Positions 40,193 through 48,992 of a DNA stretch of 64,000 nucleotides are shown piece by piece. A program made the translations under genes and the position numbers. The stretch comes from RBG-13-51-18 sp050014095. Its GTDB lineage: Bacteria; Chloroflexota; Dehalococcoidia; Dehalococcoidales; RBG-16-60-22. How positions within the stretch are numbered: position 1 is the first letter of the stretch; each line of letters opens with the position of its first letter. Below the pieces are notes generated by a model that was not told the DNA's origin, searched no databases, and saw only the letters and a program-made list of their open reading frames with translations. The stretch covers positions 1 through 64,000 of the forward strand of contig JBEKDZ010000002.1 in NCBI GenBank assembly GCA_050014095.1, read 5' to 3'.

Positions 40193-40960
40193 ATGGATTA
40201 TATTGAAGCCGTGGCGGAAATGATTGTTGGAGCGAAGAAAATCGTCGTATTTACCGGTGCAGGCTTTAGCACGGAGTCCAATGTTCCAGATTTTCGAGGT
40301 CCCCAGGGCGTCTGGAGTAAGTTCGATCCTGATGAACTGAATTTGCCCAACTTCCTGCGCAGCGAAGAGATAAGAGAAAAATATTGGCAGGTTCACCGGC
40401 TGTTCTGGGAGGCGGTAAAAGACGCCCAGCCCAATAGCGGGCATTATGCTGTTACCGAGCTTCATAATATGGGTAAGTTGGACTGTATTATCACGCAAAA
40501 TACCGATGGCTTACACCAGAAATCCGGCACGCCGGATGATAAAATGCTGGAGCTCCACGGCACCATGCACTGGGTGGACTGCCTGGAATGTGGCAAGCGC
40601 TATCCCAGAGACTATGCTCACGAGAAAATGCTGGCTGGTGAAAAAGTACCGCGGTGCGGTGGTTGCCATGGCATTTTAAAGCCAGCTACCGTAGCTTATG
40701 GTCAATCCATGCCGGTGAGAGAGACGCAGGAAGCCGGCGAAAGGTCAGCCGCCTGTGACCTTTTCCTGGCGGCGGGGTCGTCGCTGGTGGTCTATCCAGC
40801 CGCCCAGATGCCGCTCCTAGCCAAACGTGGCGGCGCACGGCTGGTCATTATCAATCTTACCGAGACGCCTCACGATAGTTATGCGGATATAATAATCAAC
40901 GAAAAAACGGGTGAAACGATGTCCAAGGTATTAGCGCGGGCAAAAGAAAAACTACATTAA
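40193..40960 (+). CDS. cobB: NAD-dependent protein deacylase (sirtuin)
   Basis: This Sir2-family enzyme removes acyl groups from lysines using NAD+. At 255 residues it has GAGFSTESNVPDFRG (about 22-36), TQNTDGLH, the catalytic His in LELHGTMH (about 122-129) and the zinc pairs CLEC and CGGC. It lacks the Tyr/Arg pair I would expect for a dedicated desuccinylase, so deacetylation is more likely. It starts 12 bp after the thymidylate-synthase-like gene behind GGGAG. A target could be acetyl-CoA synthetase, but none is in the window. Confidence 0.93.
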   Translation: MDYIEAVAEMIVGAKKIVVFTGAGFSTESNVPDFRGPQGVWSKFDPDELNLPNFLRSEEIREKYWQVHRLFWEAVKDAQPNSGHYAVTELHNMGKLDCIITQNTDGLHQKSGTPDDKMLELHGTMHWVDCLECGKRYPRDYAHEKMLAGEKVPRCGGCHGILKPATVAYGQSMPVRETQEAGERSAACDLFLAAGSSLVVYPAAQMPLLAKRGGARLVIINLTETPHDSYADIIINEKTGETMSKVLARAKEKLH

Positions 40961-41127
40961 ACCGGGCTAGACTATACAGAACCAAACTTTATTTAACAAA
41001 AGCTCTATCTTTCTATCAATCATTTAAAAAACTCCCGAACAAGTATATTTTTCTCTTCAGGTAGCCTTAATTGTTATAGAATGTTTAGAATCATCGGCTG
41101 AATGTTTATCATAGCTTTACCAGATTC

Positions 41128-41156
41128 TTGCCATAATTGCGTAGAGTAAATATATT
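41128..41156 (+). promoter_or_regulatory. promoter of the HD-GYP gene
   Basis: TTGCCA (41128-41133, 5 of 6), a 17-nt spacer and TATATT (41151-41156, 5 of 6) predict a start near 41163. This lies between the two candidate start codons and supports ATG 41182 over the upstream TTG 41137. Confidence 0.65.
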
Positions 41157-41181
41157 ATTCGATATTCGTGAGGGCAAGAAA

Positions 41182-42312
41182 ATGCCGATTGCTCAAAAAC
41201 TGGCGGATAAAATCCATACCAGTAAGCTTGACTTGCTTGATAAAATCTGGATGAAGGTCAAGCCAGAAGATAAGATAAATGGTATCATTGCTGGGATTAT
41301 AAGCCTTACCCAGTCCTCGATGAGCCCCGGTGCTTCAACTTTGGTATTGCTGAATCATGATAGTAAAAAGGAGTTATATTTCCAGTTTGCTATTGGCCCG
41401 GCGGCGAAGCAATTGAAGCGTTTGCACATCGGCCGTCAATCAGGGATAGCCGGTTGGGTAATCCGGAACGGTAAACCTATGCTCGTAAATAATCCCGAGA
41501 GAAATAGAGGTTTCTATAAGCTTATCGATGGTGCCACCGGTTTAAGAACGAAGAACGCCGTTGCCGCGCCATTAATCAGCAAGGGCGCCGTCATCGGGGT
41601 TATCGAAGCGCTTAATAAAGCTGATGGGACTGCTTTTTCCAAGCACGACCTAGACACGATAAAAGATGTCGCTAACAGTGCCTCGATAACCATTGAGGGT
41701 TATAACACGGAAAACTACCTGATGCTTTCCTATAAGCGTACGGTAAGCGCTCTGGTATCGCTGGCGGATGCCAAAGAGACCATCGGTGGCGGGCACTCCA
41801 GGCGGCTGGTAGAATACGCCTTGATGGGAGCCAGAGAGTTAGGACTAAGCAAACAGCAGCAGCAAAGCATCGAGTATGCCGCTCTGCTGCATGACATCGG
41901 TAAACTTAGCATCCCTGATGAGATATTGAACAAAGTCGAAAAACTTACGGATAAAGAATGGGTATTGATAAAAAGGCATACAATAGTAGGATATGAAATA
42001 TTGAAGGATATACCATTTCTAAAAGAAGCGGCTTTACTGATACTAGATCACCATGAGAGATATGACGGCGGGGGATATCCGCAGGGACTCCACGGGAACG
42101 GTATACCCATTGGCGCCCGGCTAATAGCCGTGGTCGATGCTTTTGATAATATGACAACCGACCACAGCTATCGCTCCGCGATGCCTCCACAGCAAGCCTT
42201 CGCCGAGCTGTTTAAAAACGCCGGTGACCAGTTCTGTCCGCTGGCGGTGAAAGCCTTTAATACCGGCTACGTCAGGACGCGTTTAACGAGAAAGAAACGG
42301 CCGATATACTAG
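41182..42312 (+). CDS. GAF and HD-GYP domain protein, probable c-di-GMP phosphodiesterase
   Basis: This 376-residue cytosolic protein has an N-terminal GAF domain (about 25-170) and an HD-GYP domain (about 190-370). The catalytic signature is complete, with LLHDIGK for the HD pair, the IKRHTIVGYEIL helix and HHERYDGGGYP for GYP. It should degrade the second messenger c-di-GMP. ATG 41182 has GAGGG 8 nt upstream and is consistent with the promoter. The next gene is a glycosyltransferase with a c-di-GMP-type MshEN domain, so the pair may form a local circuit. It follows the sirtuin after a ~170-bp gap with its own promoter. Confidence 0.9.
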   Translation: MPIAQKLADKIHTSKLDLLDKIWMKVKPEDKINGIIAGIISLTQSSMSPGASTLVLLNHDSKKELYFQFAIGPAAKQLKRLHIGRQSGIAGWVIRNGKPMLVNNPERNRGFYKLIDGATGLRTKNAVAAPLISKGAVIGVIEALNKADGTAFSKHDLDTIKDVANSASITIEGYNTENYLMLSYKRTVSALVSLADAKETIGGGHSRRLVEYALMGARELGLSKQQQQSIEYAALLHDIGKLSIPDEILNKVEKLTDKEWVLIKRHTIVGYEILKDIPFLKEAALLILDHHERYDGGGYPQGLHGNGIPIGARLIAVVDAFDNMTTDHSYRSAMPPQQAFAELFKNAGDQFCPLAVKAFNTGYVRTRLTRKKRPIY

Positions 42313-42724
42313 TTTATCGGAACTCCACCTATTTTCTTCCCTCAAGAACGTTCAATTGCAGTCGATTATTTTATGATATTCAGATAAACTTCTTCATTGT
42401 TAGAAAGCCGCAAAGACAGCAAGAATGGTATTCATAAAAAACAGCTATCCCCTCGATAAAAACAATTATCCCCAGAAAAAATAGTAAATTGGAACCAGTT
42501 ACGCCCCAGGGAAAATCCTATTCTAGCATGGTAAAAATAAGGATGTCAATAGGGTGGGGCGGTATTTTTTTAACGTAATTATTGGGGAATCTACACCTCT
42601 ATTTTTACTCCGTTTTTATATTAAGCGTGTTCACATTTACATGCTATTTACACAATTGGTACTAAAGTAGCTTAGAAGTATTGCTGATGCCGGAAAAGGC
42701 ATGTTTGGGGAAGCTGAATAGAAC
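42313..42724. other. 412-bp non-coding gap before the glycosyltransferase gene
   Basis: I see no convincing gene. No strong promoter pair is evident, and a c-di-GMP riboswitch core was looked for and not found. The last ~50 nt before the next ATG can fold: AGCTT/AAGCT (42669-42673 with 42711-42715) encloses ATGCC/GGCAT (42687-42691 with 42698-42702) with a GGAAAA loop, and GGGG near 42707-42710 may be the ribosome-binding site. Confidence 0.5.
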
Positions 42725-44623
42725 ATGGTTACGATAAACGTTGTAAAAGCCATTGACCGACTTGAAACTACCATTGGCTCTGGTAAATTGGGTGAGTTGT
42801 TTCTGGAACTCGGCTATCTCACCGGGACACAGCTTGACCGTGCTTTAGAGTATCAAGCACATAAAGGTGGAAGGTTGGGTTGGATTCTGGCGACCCAGGG
42901 GTACATCACCAGGTTGGAGTTATATAAAGGGCTGGCCAAGCACTTCAATATGATGTTTGAGTCAGACACTGCATATATCATAGAGAATATTGATAGAAAA
43001 TTGGCGGTAATGTTAACACATGAGGAAATGGTGAAATATCAAGTCGTGTCTTTTTATCTCGGAGGAGATGACGTCCTCTATGCACTAACCGCCGATCCTA
43101 ACAGTGAGTCTGCTTTAGAGTTACTCCACCAGCGTTTTGGGGCAAAGCAGATAGAACAGGTAGTCATCACTGACCTGGACCTTATGAAAATTTCTGAGGA
43201 CCTTTATCGGGAAAGCATAATGGATATGTCTGTCCATGGGCTGTTCTATAGAAATCCCGATGAATCTGCATATAAAGTTACCATCCGCTCACAATGGATT
43301 TTCCTGGCGTGTTTGATTTGCTGTCTGGCAATATGGGCTTATTTTAAAGTAGATACACTCGTTGTTGCTTTGCTGTTTCTCGTCCAGCTTTTCTATGTTA
43401 TCCCGATACTCTTTAAATTTATGGTGTCTATCTGGGGTAAAATTAATCGCCCTAGAAAGCCTCTTTATACTGATGTTAGCGCTCCTTGGGAGGTAGGTAA
43501 TTGGCCCATATATACCATACTTATTGCTGCCTATCGGGAAAAAGAGGTGATAGGAAACTTGATTAAATCCCTGAAGAAGCTTGACTACCCAGAAGATAAG
43601 CTGGATATCATCCTCCTTTTAGAAGAGAATGACTCGGAGACCTTGGAGGCGGCCAAAATAGAGAAACCGCCGGCAAACTGGAGATTCCTCGTCTTGCCGG
43701 ATAGCGTCCCGAAGACCAAACCAAAAGCTCTGAACTATGGTCTTAATTTTGCCCGGGGTGAATATCTTACTATTTATGATGCAGAAGATATACCGGAACC
43801 AGAGCAGCTCAAGAAGGCAGTGGCCGCCTTCAGGACGCATGGGGGTAATTATATTTGTTTTCAGGCAGCTTTAAACTACTTTAATAAAAACGAAAACTTC
43901 CTGACCAAGATGTTCACCCTGGAATATTCCAGCTGGTTCGATTGTCTGCTTCCCGGACTTTTTAAAGCTAAGTTGCCTATTCCTTTGGGCGGCACGAGCA
44001 ATCATTTCGATGTAAAAAAACTAAAGCATATCGGAGCCTGGGACCCATTTAACGTTACCGAGGATGCGGATTTAGGCATTAGGGCATCTATTGAAGGATA
44101 TAAGGTTGGTGTGATTGACTCCACTACCTACGAAGAAGCGAATTCGCGGCTGTATAACTGGATAAAACAGCGTTCGCGGTGGGTTAAGGGATACATGCAG
44201 ACCTTCCTGGTGCACAGCCGTCACCCGCTTAAAGCTATAAAGGCAATGGGATTCTGGCAATGGCTCGGTTATTCATGGCTTATCGGCGGGACTCCGGCCA
44301 ATTTCTTGCTTAACCCTGTAATGTGGGTCTTTTTTGCCGTCTCCTATTTTGTAAACTTGTCCGGTTACGTTCATATTCCGGATTCATTGCTTTACCTGGC
44401 GGGGTTTAATCTTATCGCCGGGAACGCCATGGCTATTTTCATCGCCATGATAGGCATATTTCCCAGGAAGAATTACGCCCTCATACCTTACGCTCTATTA
44501 AGCCCGGTTTACTGGATGCTGCAATCGATAGGGGCTTATAAAGGATTTTGGCAGCTGCTGGTGAAACCTTTTTACTGGGAAAAGACGGCGCATGGACTAA
44601 CCAAATACAAGCCTAATCTCTAG
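42725..44623 (+). CDS. family 2 processive glycosyltransferase with MshEN c-di-GMP domain
   Basis: This 632-residue membrane enzyme is probably an exopolysaccharide synthase. Residues 21-44 and 50-73 are two MshEN motifs of 24 residues each, exactly 5 residues apart (KLGELFLELGYL... and RLGWILATQGYI...), the known c-di-GMP-binding pattern. Two membrane spans follow (about 190-237), then a BcsA-like GT2 domain with DAED (352-355), TED (445-447) and QRSRW (482-486), and several C-terminal spans (about 505-600). It is BcsA/NdvB-like in its catalytic motifs but has MshEN in place of PilZ. The upstream HD-GYP gene supports c-di-GMP control. Confidence 0.88.
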   Translation: MVTINVVKAIDRLETTIGSGKLGELFLELGYLTGTQLDRALEYQAHKGGRLGWILATQGYITRLELYKGLAKHFNMMFESDTAYIIENIDRKLAVMLTHEEMVKYQVVSFYLGGDDVLYALTADPNSESALELLHQRFGAKQIEQVVITDLDLMKISEDLYRESIMDMSVHGLFYRNPDESAYKVTIRSQWIFLACLICCLAIWAYFKVDTLVVALLFLVQLFYVIPILFKFMVSIWGKINRPRKPLYTDVSAPWEVGNWPIYTILIAAYREKEVIGNLIKSLKKLDYPEDKLDIILLLEENDSETLEAAKIEKPPANWRFLVLPDSVPKTKPKALNYGLNFARGEYLTIYDAEDIPEPEQLKKAVAAFRTHGGNYICFQAALNYFNKNENFLTKMFTLEYSSWFDCLLPGLFKAKLPIPLGGTSNHFDVKKLKHIGAWDPFNVTEDADLGIRASIEGYKVGVIDSTTYEEANSRLYNWIKQRSRWVKGYMQTFLVHSRHPLKAIKAMGFWQWLGYSWLIGGTPANFLLNPVMWVFFAVSYFVNLSGYVHIPDSLLYLAGFNLIAGNAMAIFIAMIGIFPRKNYALIPYALLSPVYWMLQSIGAYKGFWQLLVKPFYWEKTAHGLTKYKPNL

Positions 44624-44761
44624 TAACCTTTACCCCGGCTTTTCATCAGCCATACCAAGTCATCTAACTCCGCGCAAGTCCATCAATCCGTTTTACGTTA
44701 GCCAAAGTGATGGCTGTGTGGTATCATTTTTTAGATACGAAAATTATTTATCAGAGTAAGT

Positions 44762-46006
44762 ATGATTGCAGAAATAACTGGCTTTATCACGCGGCAGGAG
44801 GGGCGTAAATTCCGTTGTTTAACCCCTGTCAACGAATCTGTTATTAACACAGACAGGCTGGGTAAAGGGGATAGGATTTCTCTTTATGTCCATATACCGT
44901 TCTGCCGGTCGCTTTGTCCGTTCTGCTGTTTTAACCGCTATCTTTTTGAGGAAGACCTGGCGCGCCGCTATTTTAACGACCTTAAACAGGAGCTGGCAAT
45001 ATACCGGGGGCGGGGTTTTAGCTTTTCTGATATCTATTTCGGCGGGGGAACGCCCACCGTGCTGATGGATGAGCTCGGCGAGTTTATCGGGTATTTGCGA
45101 AAGCAGTTTAATATCAACCAGATTTCACTGGAGACAACACCGCAGGAGCTAACAGCACAGAACATCAAGCTACTTAAGGAATATGGCGTCAACCGGCTTT
45201 CGGTAGGGGTGCAGAGCTTTGACGAGCAGGTTCTTAAAACCATGGGAAGAGTCAATGGACCTGCGGCAGAGGTAAAGAGTCGATTGCTCAAGGCTGAAGG
45301 ACAATTTGGTACATTAAACGTTGACTTCGTTTTCAATTTCCCGGGGCAGACGGTAGAGCAATTCGCAGCGGATGTGAAAGTTTTCAAAGAGTTGGGTATC
45401 GACCAGGCGACGTTTTATCCACTGATGGCTTCGCCACACAAGAAGAATGCCATGGAGCGGCGGTTTAACCGGGTGGATAACTCACGGGAGAGGCGGTTCT
45501 ACGACGTGATATTGAAGCAGCTTTATCACGGTGGCTATAAAGCGTCGACGGCATGGTGCTTTTCCCGCGGGGAGCGTATGATTGACGAGTATATCATCGA
45601 GTCGGACGATTATGTCGGCATCGGGGCGGGGTCGGTGAGCATCGTAGGGGGGAATTTCTACGTTAACTCCTTTGCCCTGGAACACTATCATAAGTTGATT
45701 GCCGGTGGGAAATTGCCCATTGTAGGGTGGCGGGAGTTATCTGAAAAAGAGAAACTGCGTTACTACCTTTTGACCAAGCTTTTCGGCATGAAACTGGATA
45801 GTGCGGCTTTCCGGCAGCGGTTCGGGGGGCAGATAAGTCAAAAACTGTGGCTGGAACTGGCTTTCTTAAAGGCTGGTGGTGTGGTTGCCGGCAAAGATGT
45901 ACTGTGGGTGACGGAGAAGGGCATGTACCCGGTGAACGTAATGATGCGGGAATTTTTCGCGGCACTCAATACGCTGCGTGAATACCATATCGAGCACCAG
46001 ATTTGA
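44762..46006 (+). CDS. radical SAM coproporphyrinogen III oxidase-like protein
   Basis: This 414-residue HemN/HemW-like radical SAM protein has the [4Fe-4S] motif CRSLCPFC (about 44-51), FGGGTPT and GVQSFDEQVL, then a HemN C-terminal region (about 300-380). Such proteins act in haem synthesis or use, or as haem chaperones, and true CPO activity cannot be claimed. Its TGA abuts the stop codon of the convergent ubiE-type gene with no gap. It follows a 138-bp gap with only a small GTATC/GATAC hairpin. Confidence 0.8.
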   Translation: MIAEITGFITRQEGRKFRCLTPVNESVINTDRLGKGDRISLYVHIPFCRSLCPFCCFNRYLFEEDLARRYFNDLKQELAIYRGRGFSFSDIYFGGGTPTVLMDELGEFIGYLRKQFNINQISLETTPQELTAQNIKLLKEYGVNRLSVGVQSFDEQVLKTMGRVNGPAAEVKSRLLKAEGQFGTLNVDFVFNFPGQTVEQFAADVKVFKELGIDQATFYPLMASPHKKNAMERRFNRVDNSRERRFYDVILKQLYHGGYKASTAWCFSRGERMIDEYIIESDDYVGIGAGSVSIVGGNFYVNSFALEHYHKLIAGGKLPIVGWRELSEKEKLRYYLLTKLFGMKLDSAAFRQRFGGQISQKLWLELAFLKAGGVVAGKDVLWVTEKGMYPVNVMMREFFAALNTLREYHIEHQI

Positions 46007-46732
46007 TTACTTAAGGGCGACATGAATGCCGGCGGCACCGAAAAACAGAGGTCGGTAGTGCACATCGCGGAAGCCGGCTGCCAGCAGCATATCTCTGACC
46101 TCTCGCGGTGAAAAATAATTTCTTGTCGATTCCGCCAGGTAACGATAGGCACCTTTATTACCGGAGAGGATTATCCCCACCGGCATCACGAAAACACGAA
46201 GGTACAGGTGGAAACAGGCTCGGATAAAACTATTCTCCGGCTGGCTCGATTCTACGACTACATAACGTCCACCGGGTTTCAAAACCCTTAATACCTCGGT
46301 AAGATGGGCAGACGCCACCGGATTTTTATAGGTCAGGTTGCGAAAGGCGAAAGATATAGACGAGACATCAAAATAAGCATCGAGGAAGGGGAGGTGGGAT
46401 GCTTCGCCTTCGATAAAACGTACCTGCTGGCTAACTCCAGACCTTTCTGCCTTTTGCCGTGCCTTTTCCAACATCGGCAGACTATAGTCCAGTCCGATAA
46501 TTTCCGTGTCTTTAGCCGCCAGCCGGGCGATGTTGATGGTAAGGTCGCCAGTGCCGCAGCCGATATCCAGAATACGATGGGGCTTTGACTCAAGGCATGC
46601 CTGTGCTGCCAGCCGCCGCCACCGTTTCTCCATCCCCAACGTAATGACGCGGTTGACAAGGTCGTAATGCGGCGGCACGGCGATAAACATGCCGTGTAGT
46701 GGAGGTTTTGGGGAGGGGAGGGATTTTTCCAT
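46007..46732 (-). CDS. menG: demethylmenaquinone methyltransferase
   Basis: The enzyme methylates the naphthoquinone ring in the last step of menaquinone synthesis. At 241 residues it is a SAM-dependent UbiE/COQ5 protein with YDLVNRVITLGMEKRWRR (23-40), the SAM loop DIGCGTGDLT (56-65) and GLDYSLPMLEKAR. It lies 4 bp after the prenyltransferase gene, so both act on the same product. Confidence 0.9.
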   Translation of the reverse strand: MEKSLPSPKPPLHGMFIAVPPHYDLVNRVITLGMEKRWRRLAAQACLESKPHRILDIGCGTGDLTINIARLAAKDTEIIGLDYSLPMLEKARQKAERSGVSQQVRFIEGEASHLPFLDAYFDVSSISFAFRNLTYKNPVASAHLTEVLRVLKPGGRYVVVESSQPENSFIRACFHLYLRVFVMPVGIILSGNKGAYRYLAESTRNYFSPREVRDMLLAAGFRDVHYRPLFFGAAGIHVALK

Positions 46733-46736
46733 AAAG

Positions 46737-47633
46737 CTATCCTAAAACATGACCGAGGATATAGCCGATGCCCATAAACAACTGTGTCAGGAGGACATTC
46801 ATGATATTGGCTGCCATCCCTGGCATGAATTTAGCGGTTTCTTCACTATGAAAGGCGCTATTAGTGGCTCTAATAGCCAATGGTAGCGTGAGCAGCGCCA
46901 AGAGCGTCCAGATGGGCATCACGCGCGCCGCCACCCAGGCGATTATCCAAACATAGACGGCAATATTGACCACGGAATAAAAGATAGCGGCATTTTTCTT
47001 CCCGATGGCGATAGGGAGAGTTTTACGCTTGGCTATTTTATCAGCTTCAACATCGGGGAACTCATTAAGCAGTAGGAGATTATGTACCAGGAAGGCAGGT
47101 GGAATACAGGCAATAATAGCGTTAGTGGTATAAACTCCGGACTGGACGAAGTACATGCCTAATATCGGCAGCGCGCCAAGCCCAGCGCCAGCCACCCATT
47201 CCGGCCAGGGACGCTTAAGTATGACAGGACTATAGAGTACGATGAAGAAAGCTGCCACAATCAGCAGTGGCAGCAGCTGCCAGCCACTGACGATGATGAA
47301 GTATATGCCAATCGGTATCGCCAAGATAAAGACGGCTATACCCAGCCAGAGAACCTGACGCGGTGTAAGCAGATTAGCCGGGAGAATGCCGCTCCCCCCG
47401 CTAAAAGGTGTACGCCTGGCAGCCTGGTCGATGCCGCTGCGGAAATCAAAATAGTCATTAAGGATGTTAACGCTGGCATGAGTGAGCACCAGCCCGATGC
47501 CAGCTAGCAGGGCGTACCAGATGCTAATGGCACCATCATACCAGGCGACAGTCGTACCCAGGAAAGCCAGAATAAAAGAAAGAATGAGGAATTGTGGGCG
47601 GGTTTCCAGGAACCAGAACTTAAGTTTACTCAT
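46737..47633 (-). CDS. menA: UbiA-family prenyltransferase, probably MenA
   Basis: This 298-residue, eight- to nine-span membrane enzyme attaches a polyprenyl tail to an aromatic ring. It has the first Asp-rich motif NDYFDFRSGID (about 61-71) and a second with NEFPDVEADKIAKRKTL (about 190-206). In the pair with the menG-type methyltransferase, 1,4-dihydroxy-2-naphthoate is the likely substrate. The UbiA family also has other roles, so the substrate is inferred. Confidence 0.85.
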   Translation of the reverse strand: MSKLKFWFLETRPQFLILSFILAFLGTTVAWYDGAISIWYALLAGIGLVLTHASVNILNDYFDFRSGIDQAARRTPFSGGSGILPANLLTPRQVLWLGIAVFILAIPIGIYFIIVSGWQLLPLLIVAAFFIVLYSPVILKRPWPEWVAGAGLGALPILGMYFVQSGVYTTNAIIACIPPAFLVHNLLLLNEFPDVEADKIAKRKTLPIAIGKKNAAIFYSVVNIAVYVWIIAWVAARVMPIWTLLALLTLPLAIRATNSAFHSEETAKFMPGMAANIMNVLLTQLFMGIGYILGHVLG

Positions 47634-47774
47634 GCTTAAATAATTATACCATCCTGTTTATTCGATTGAATAGGGCTGTTTTGTAACAGGTAATGTTAAT
47701 AAAATTTACACGTTATAAAAATTCTGATGAATATTAATAACATAAATGTTAACGGTACTTTGGCAACCAAGATT

Positions 47775-47803
47775 TTAAGAACCAGGCTCTGTCATGATAT
47801 AAT
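47775..47803 (+). promoter_or_regulatory. promoter of rlmN-terC
   Basis: A perfect TATAAT (47798-47803) lies 17 nt after TTAAGA (47775-47780, 4 of 6), 53 bp before the rlmN start. The rest of the 47634-47774 gap is A/T-rich without other clear signals. Confidence 0.55.
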
Positions 47804-47855
47804 CTTACGTACCCAATGTTTCATTATGAGCAGGGTATTTAAGTAGACATAATAC

Positions 47856-48992
47856 ATGAAGAAAAGACCACAAAACTTTACCGAACTAACCAGCGTTCAA
47901 ACGAATGAGCTCGTAGAATCAATGGGGGAACCTGCTTACCGGGCAAAACAGCTAGGGAAATGGATCTACCAGAATATGGCATTTTCCTTCGATGAGATGA
48001 CTGATTTACCTTTGGTTTTTCGAGAGAAATTGAAAAAAGAAATAAAGCTACACAGTCTGGACCTGGTACAGTTGGTAACCGGGCATGATGGTACAATAAA
48101 AGCTCTCTTTAAGCTTGCCGACGGTAACACCATCGAGTCAGCGTTAATGTACTATGATACCGATAGGGGAGGGGAGCGGCATACAGTTTGTGTTTCGACG
48201 CAGGTAGGCTGTGTTATCGGCTGTCCATTTTGTGCTACCGGTCAGCAGGGTTTCGAGCGTAATTTAACGCCGGGTGAGATAATCGACCAGGTGCTTTATT
48301 TCGCACACTATCTTCGCACGAAGTATCAAGATAATGGGAACTCAAATAGCGAAACGTCAAAACGTATATCTAATATTGTTTTCATGGGCATGGGTGAGCC
48401 GCTGGCGAATTATGCTAATCTCTGGCAGGCTATCGGGGTGTTGAATTCGCCGGAGGGCTTCGGGTTGGGGGCGCGTAATATGGTTATTTCTACGGCTGGT
48501 CTGGTGCCACAGATAAAACAGTTGGCTAAGGAAAAACTCCAGGTAGGACTGGCGGTTTCCCTCCATGCAAGCGAAAATAAGCTAAGGAATGAGTTGGTGC
48601 CGCTGAACCGTAAATATCCGCTGGAGCAGCTTATGGCTGCCTGCCAGGAGTATAACCGGGCTACCGGAAGGCGTTTGAGTCTGGAATATATCCTCTTTGG
48701 CGGCGTTAACGACTCTATAGCACAGGCACATGCCCTGGCCGAGCTGATAAAGGGATTGCAGTGTCATGTTAATCTCATCCCAGCAAATCTTACGACCGAT
48801 ATATCCTTTCGTGCACCGCCACGCAGGGTTATCCTGGCTTTTGAAGACGAGCTTAAAAAATGCCATGTTAACGTAACATTGCGCGAACGCCGCGGTCAGG
48901 ACATCGATGCCGGCTGTGGCCAATTACGCAGTCGGTTTATACGAGATAACGATGAAGAATCAGGAAAATCAAGAAAGATAGGAATAACGTAA
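47856..48992 (+). CDS. rlmN: 23S rRNA (adenine-2503-C2)-methyltransferase RlmN
   Basis: This radical SAM enzyme methylates A2503 of 23S rRNA and A37 of some tRNAs. At 378 residues it has CVIGCPFCATG (about 117-127) with the Cys-x3-Cys-x2-Cys cluster motif, GMGEPLANY and the C-terminal catalytic Cys in DAGCGQLRS. Its stop shares one base with the terC start (TAATG). Confidence 0.95.
   Translation: MKKRPQNFTELTSVQTNELVESMGEPAYRAKQLGKWIYQNMAFSFDEMTDLPLVFREKLKKEIKLHSLDLVQLVTGHDGTIKALFKLADGNTIESALMYYDTDRGGERHTVCVSTQVGCVIGCPFCATGQQGFERNLTPGEIIDQVLYFAHYLRTKYQDNGNSNSETSKRISNIVFMGMGEPLANYANLWQAIGVLNSPEGFGLGARNMVISTAGLVPQIKQLAKEKLQVGLAVSLHASENKLRNELVPLNRKYPLEQLMAACQEYNRATGRRLSLEYILFGGVNDSIAQAHALAELIKGLQCHVNLIPANLTTDISFRAPPRRVILAFEDELKKCHVNVTLRERRGQDIDAGCGQLRSRFIRDNDEESGKSRKIGIT

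Noticed and set aside
42313..42724. c-di-GMP (GEMM) riboswitch before the MshEN glycosyltransferase
   Set aside because: The conserved core with the GCACAGGGCAAACC-type and GGGACGCAAAGCC-type segments is not present.
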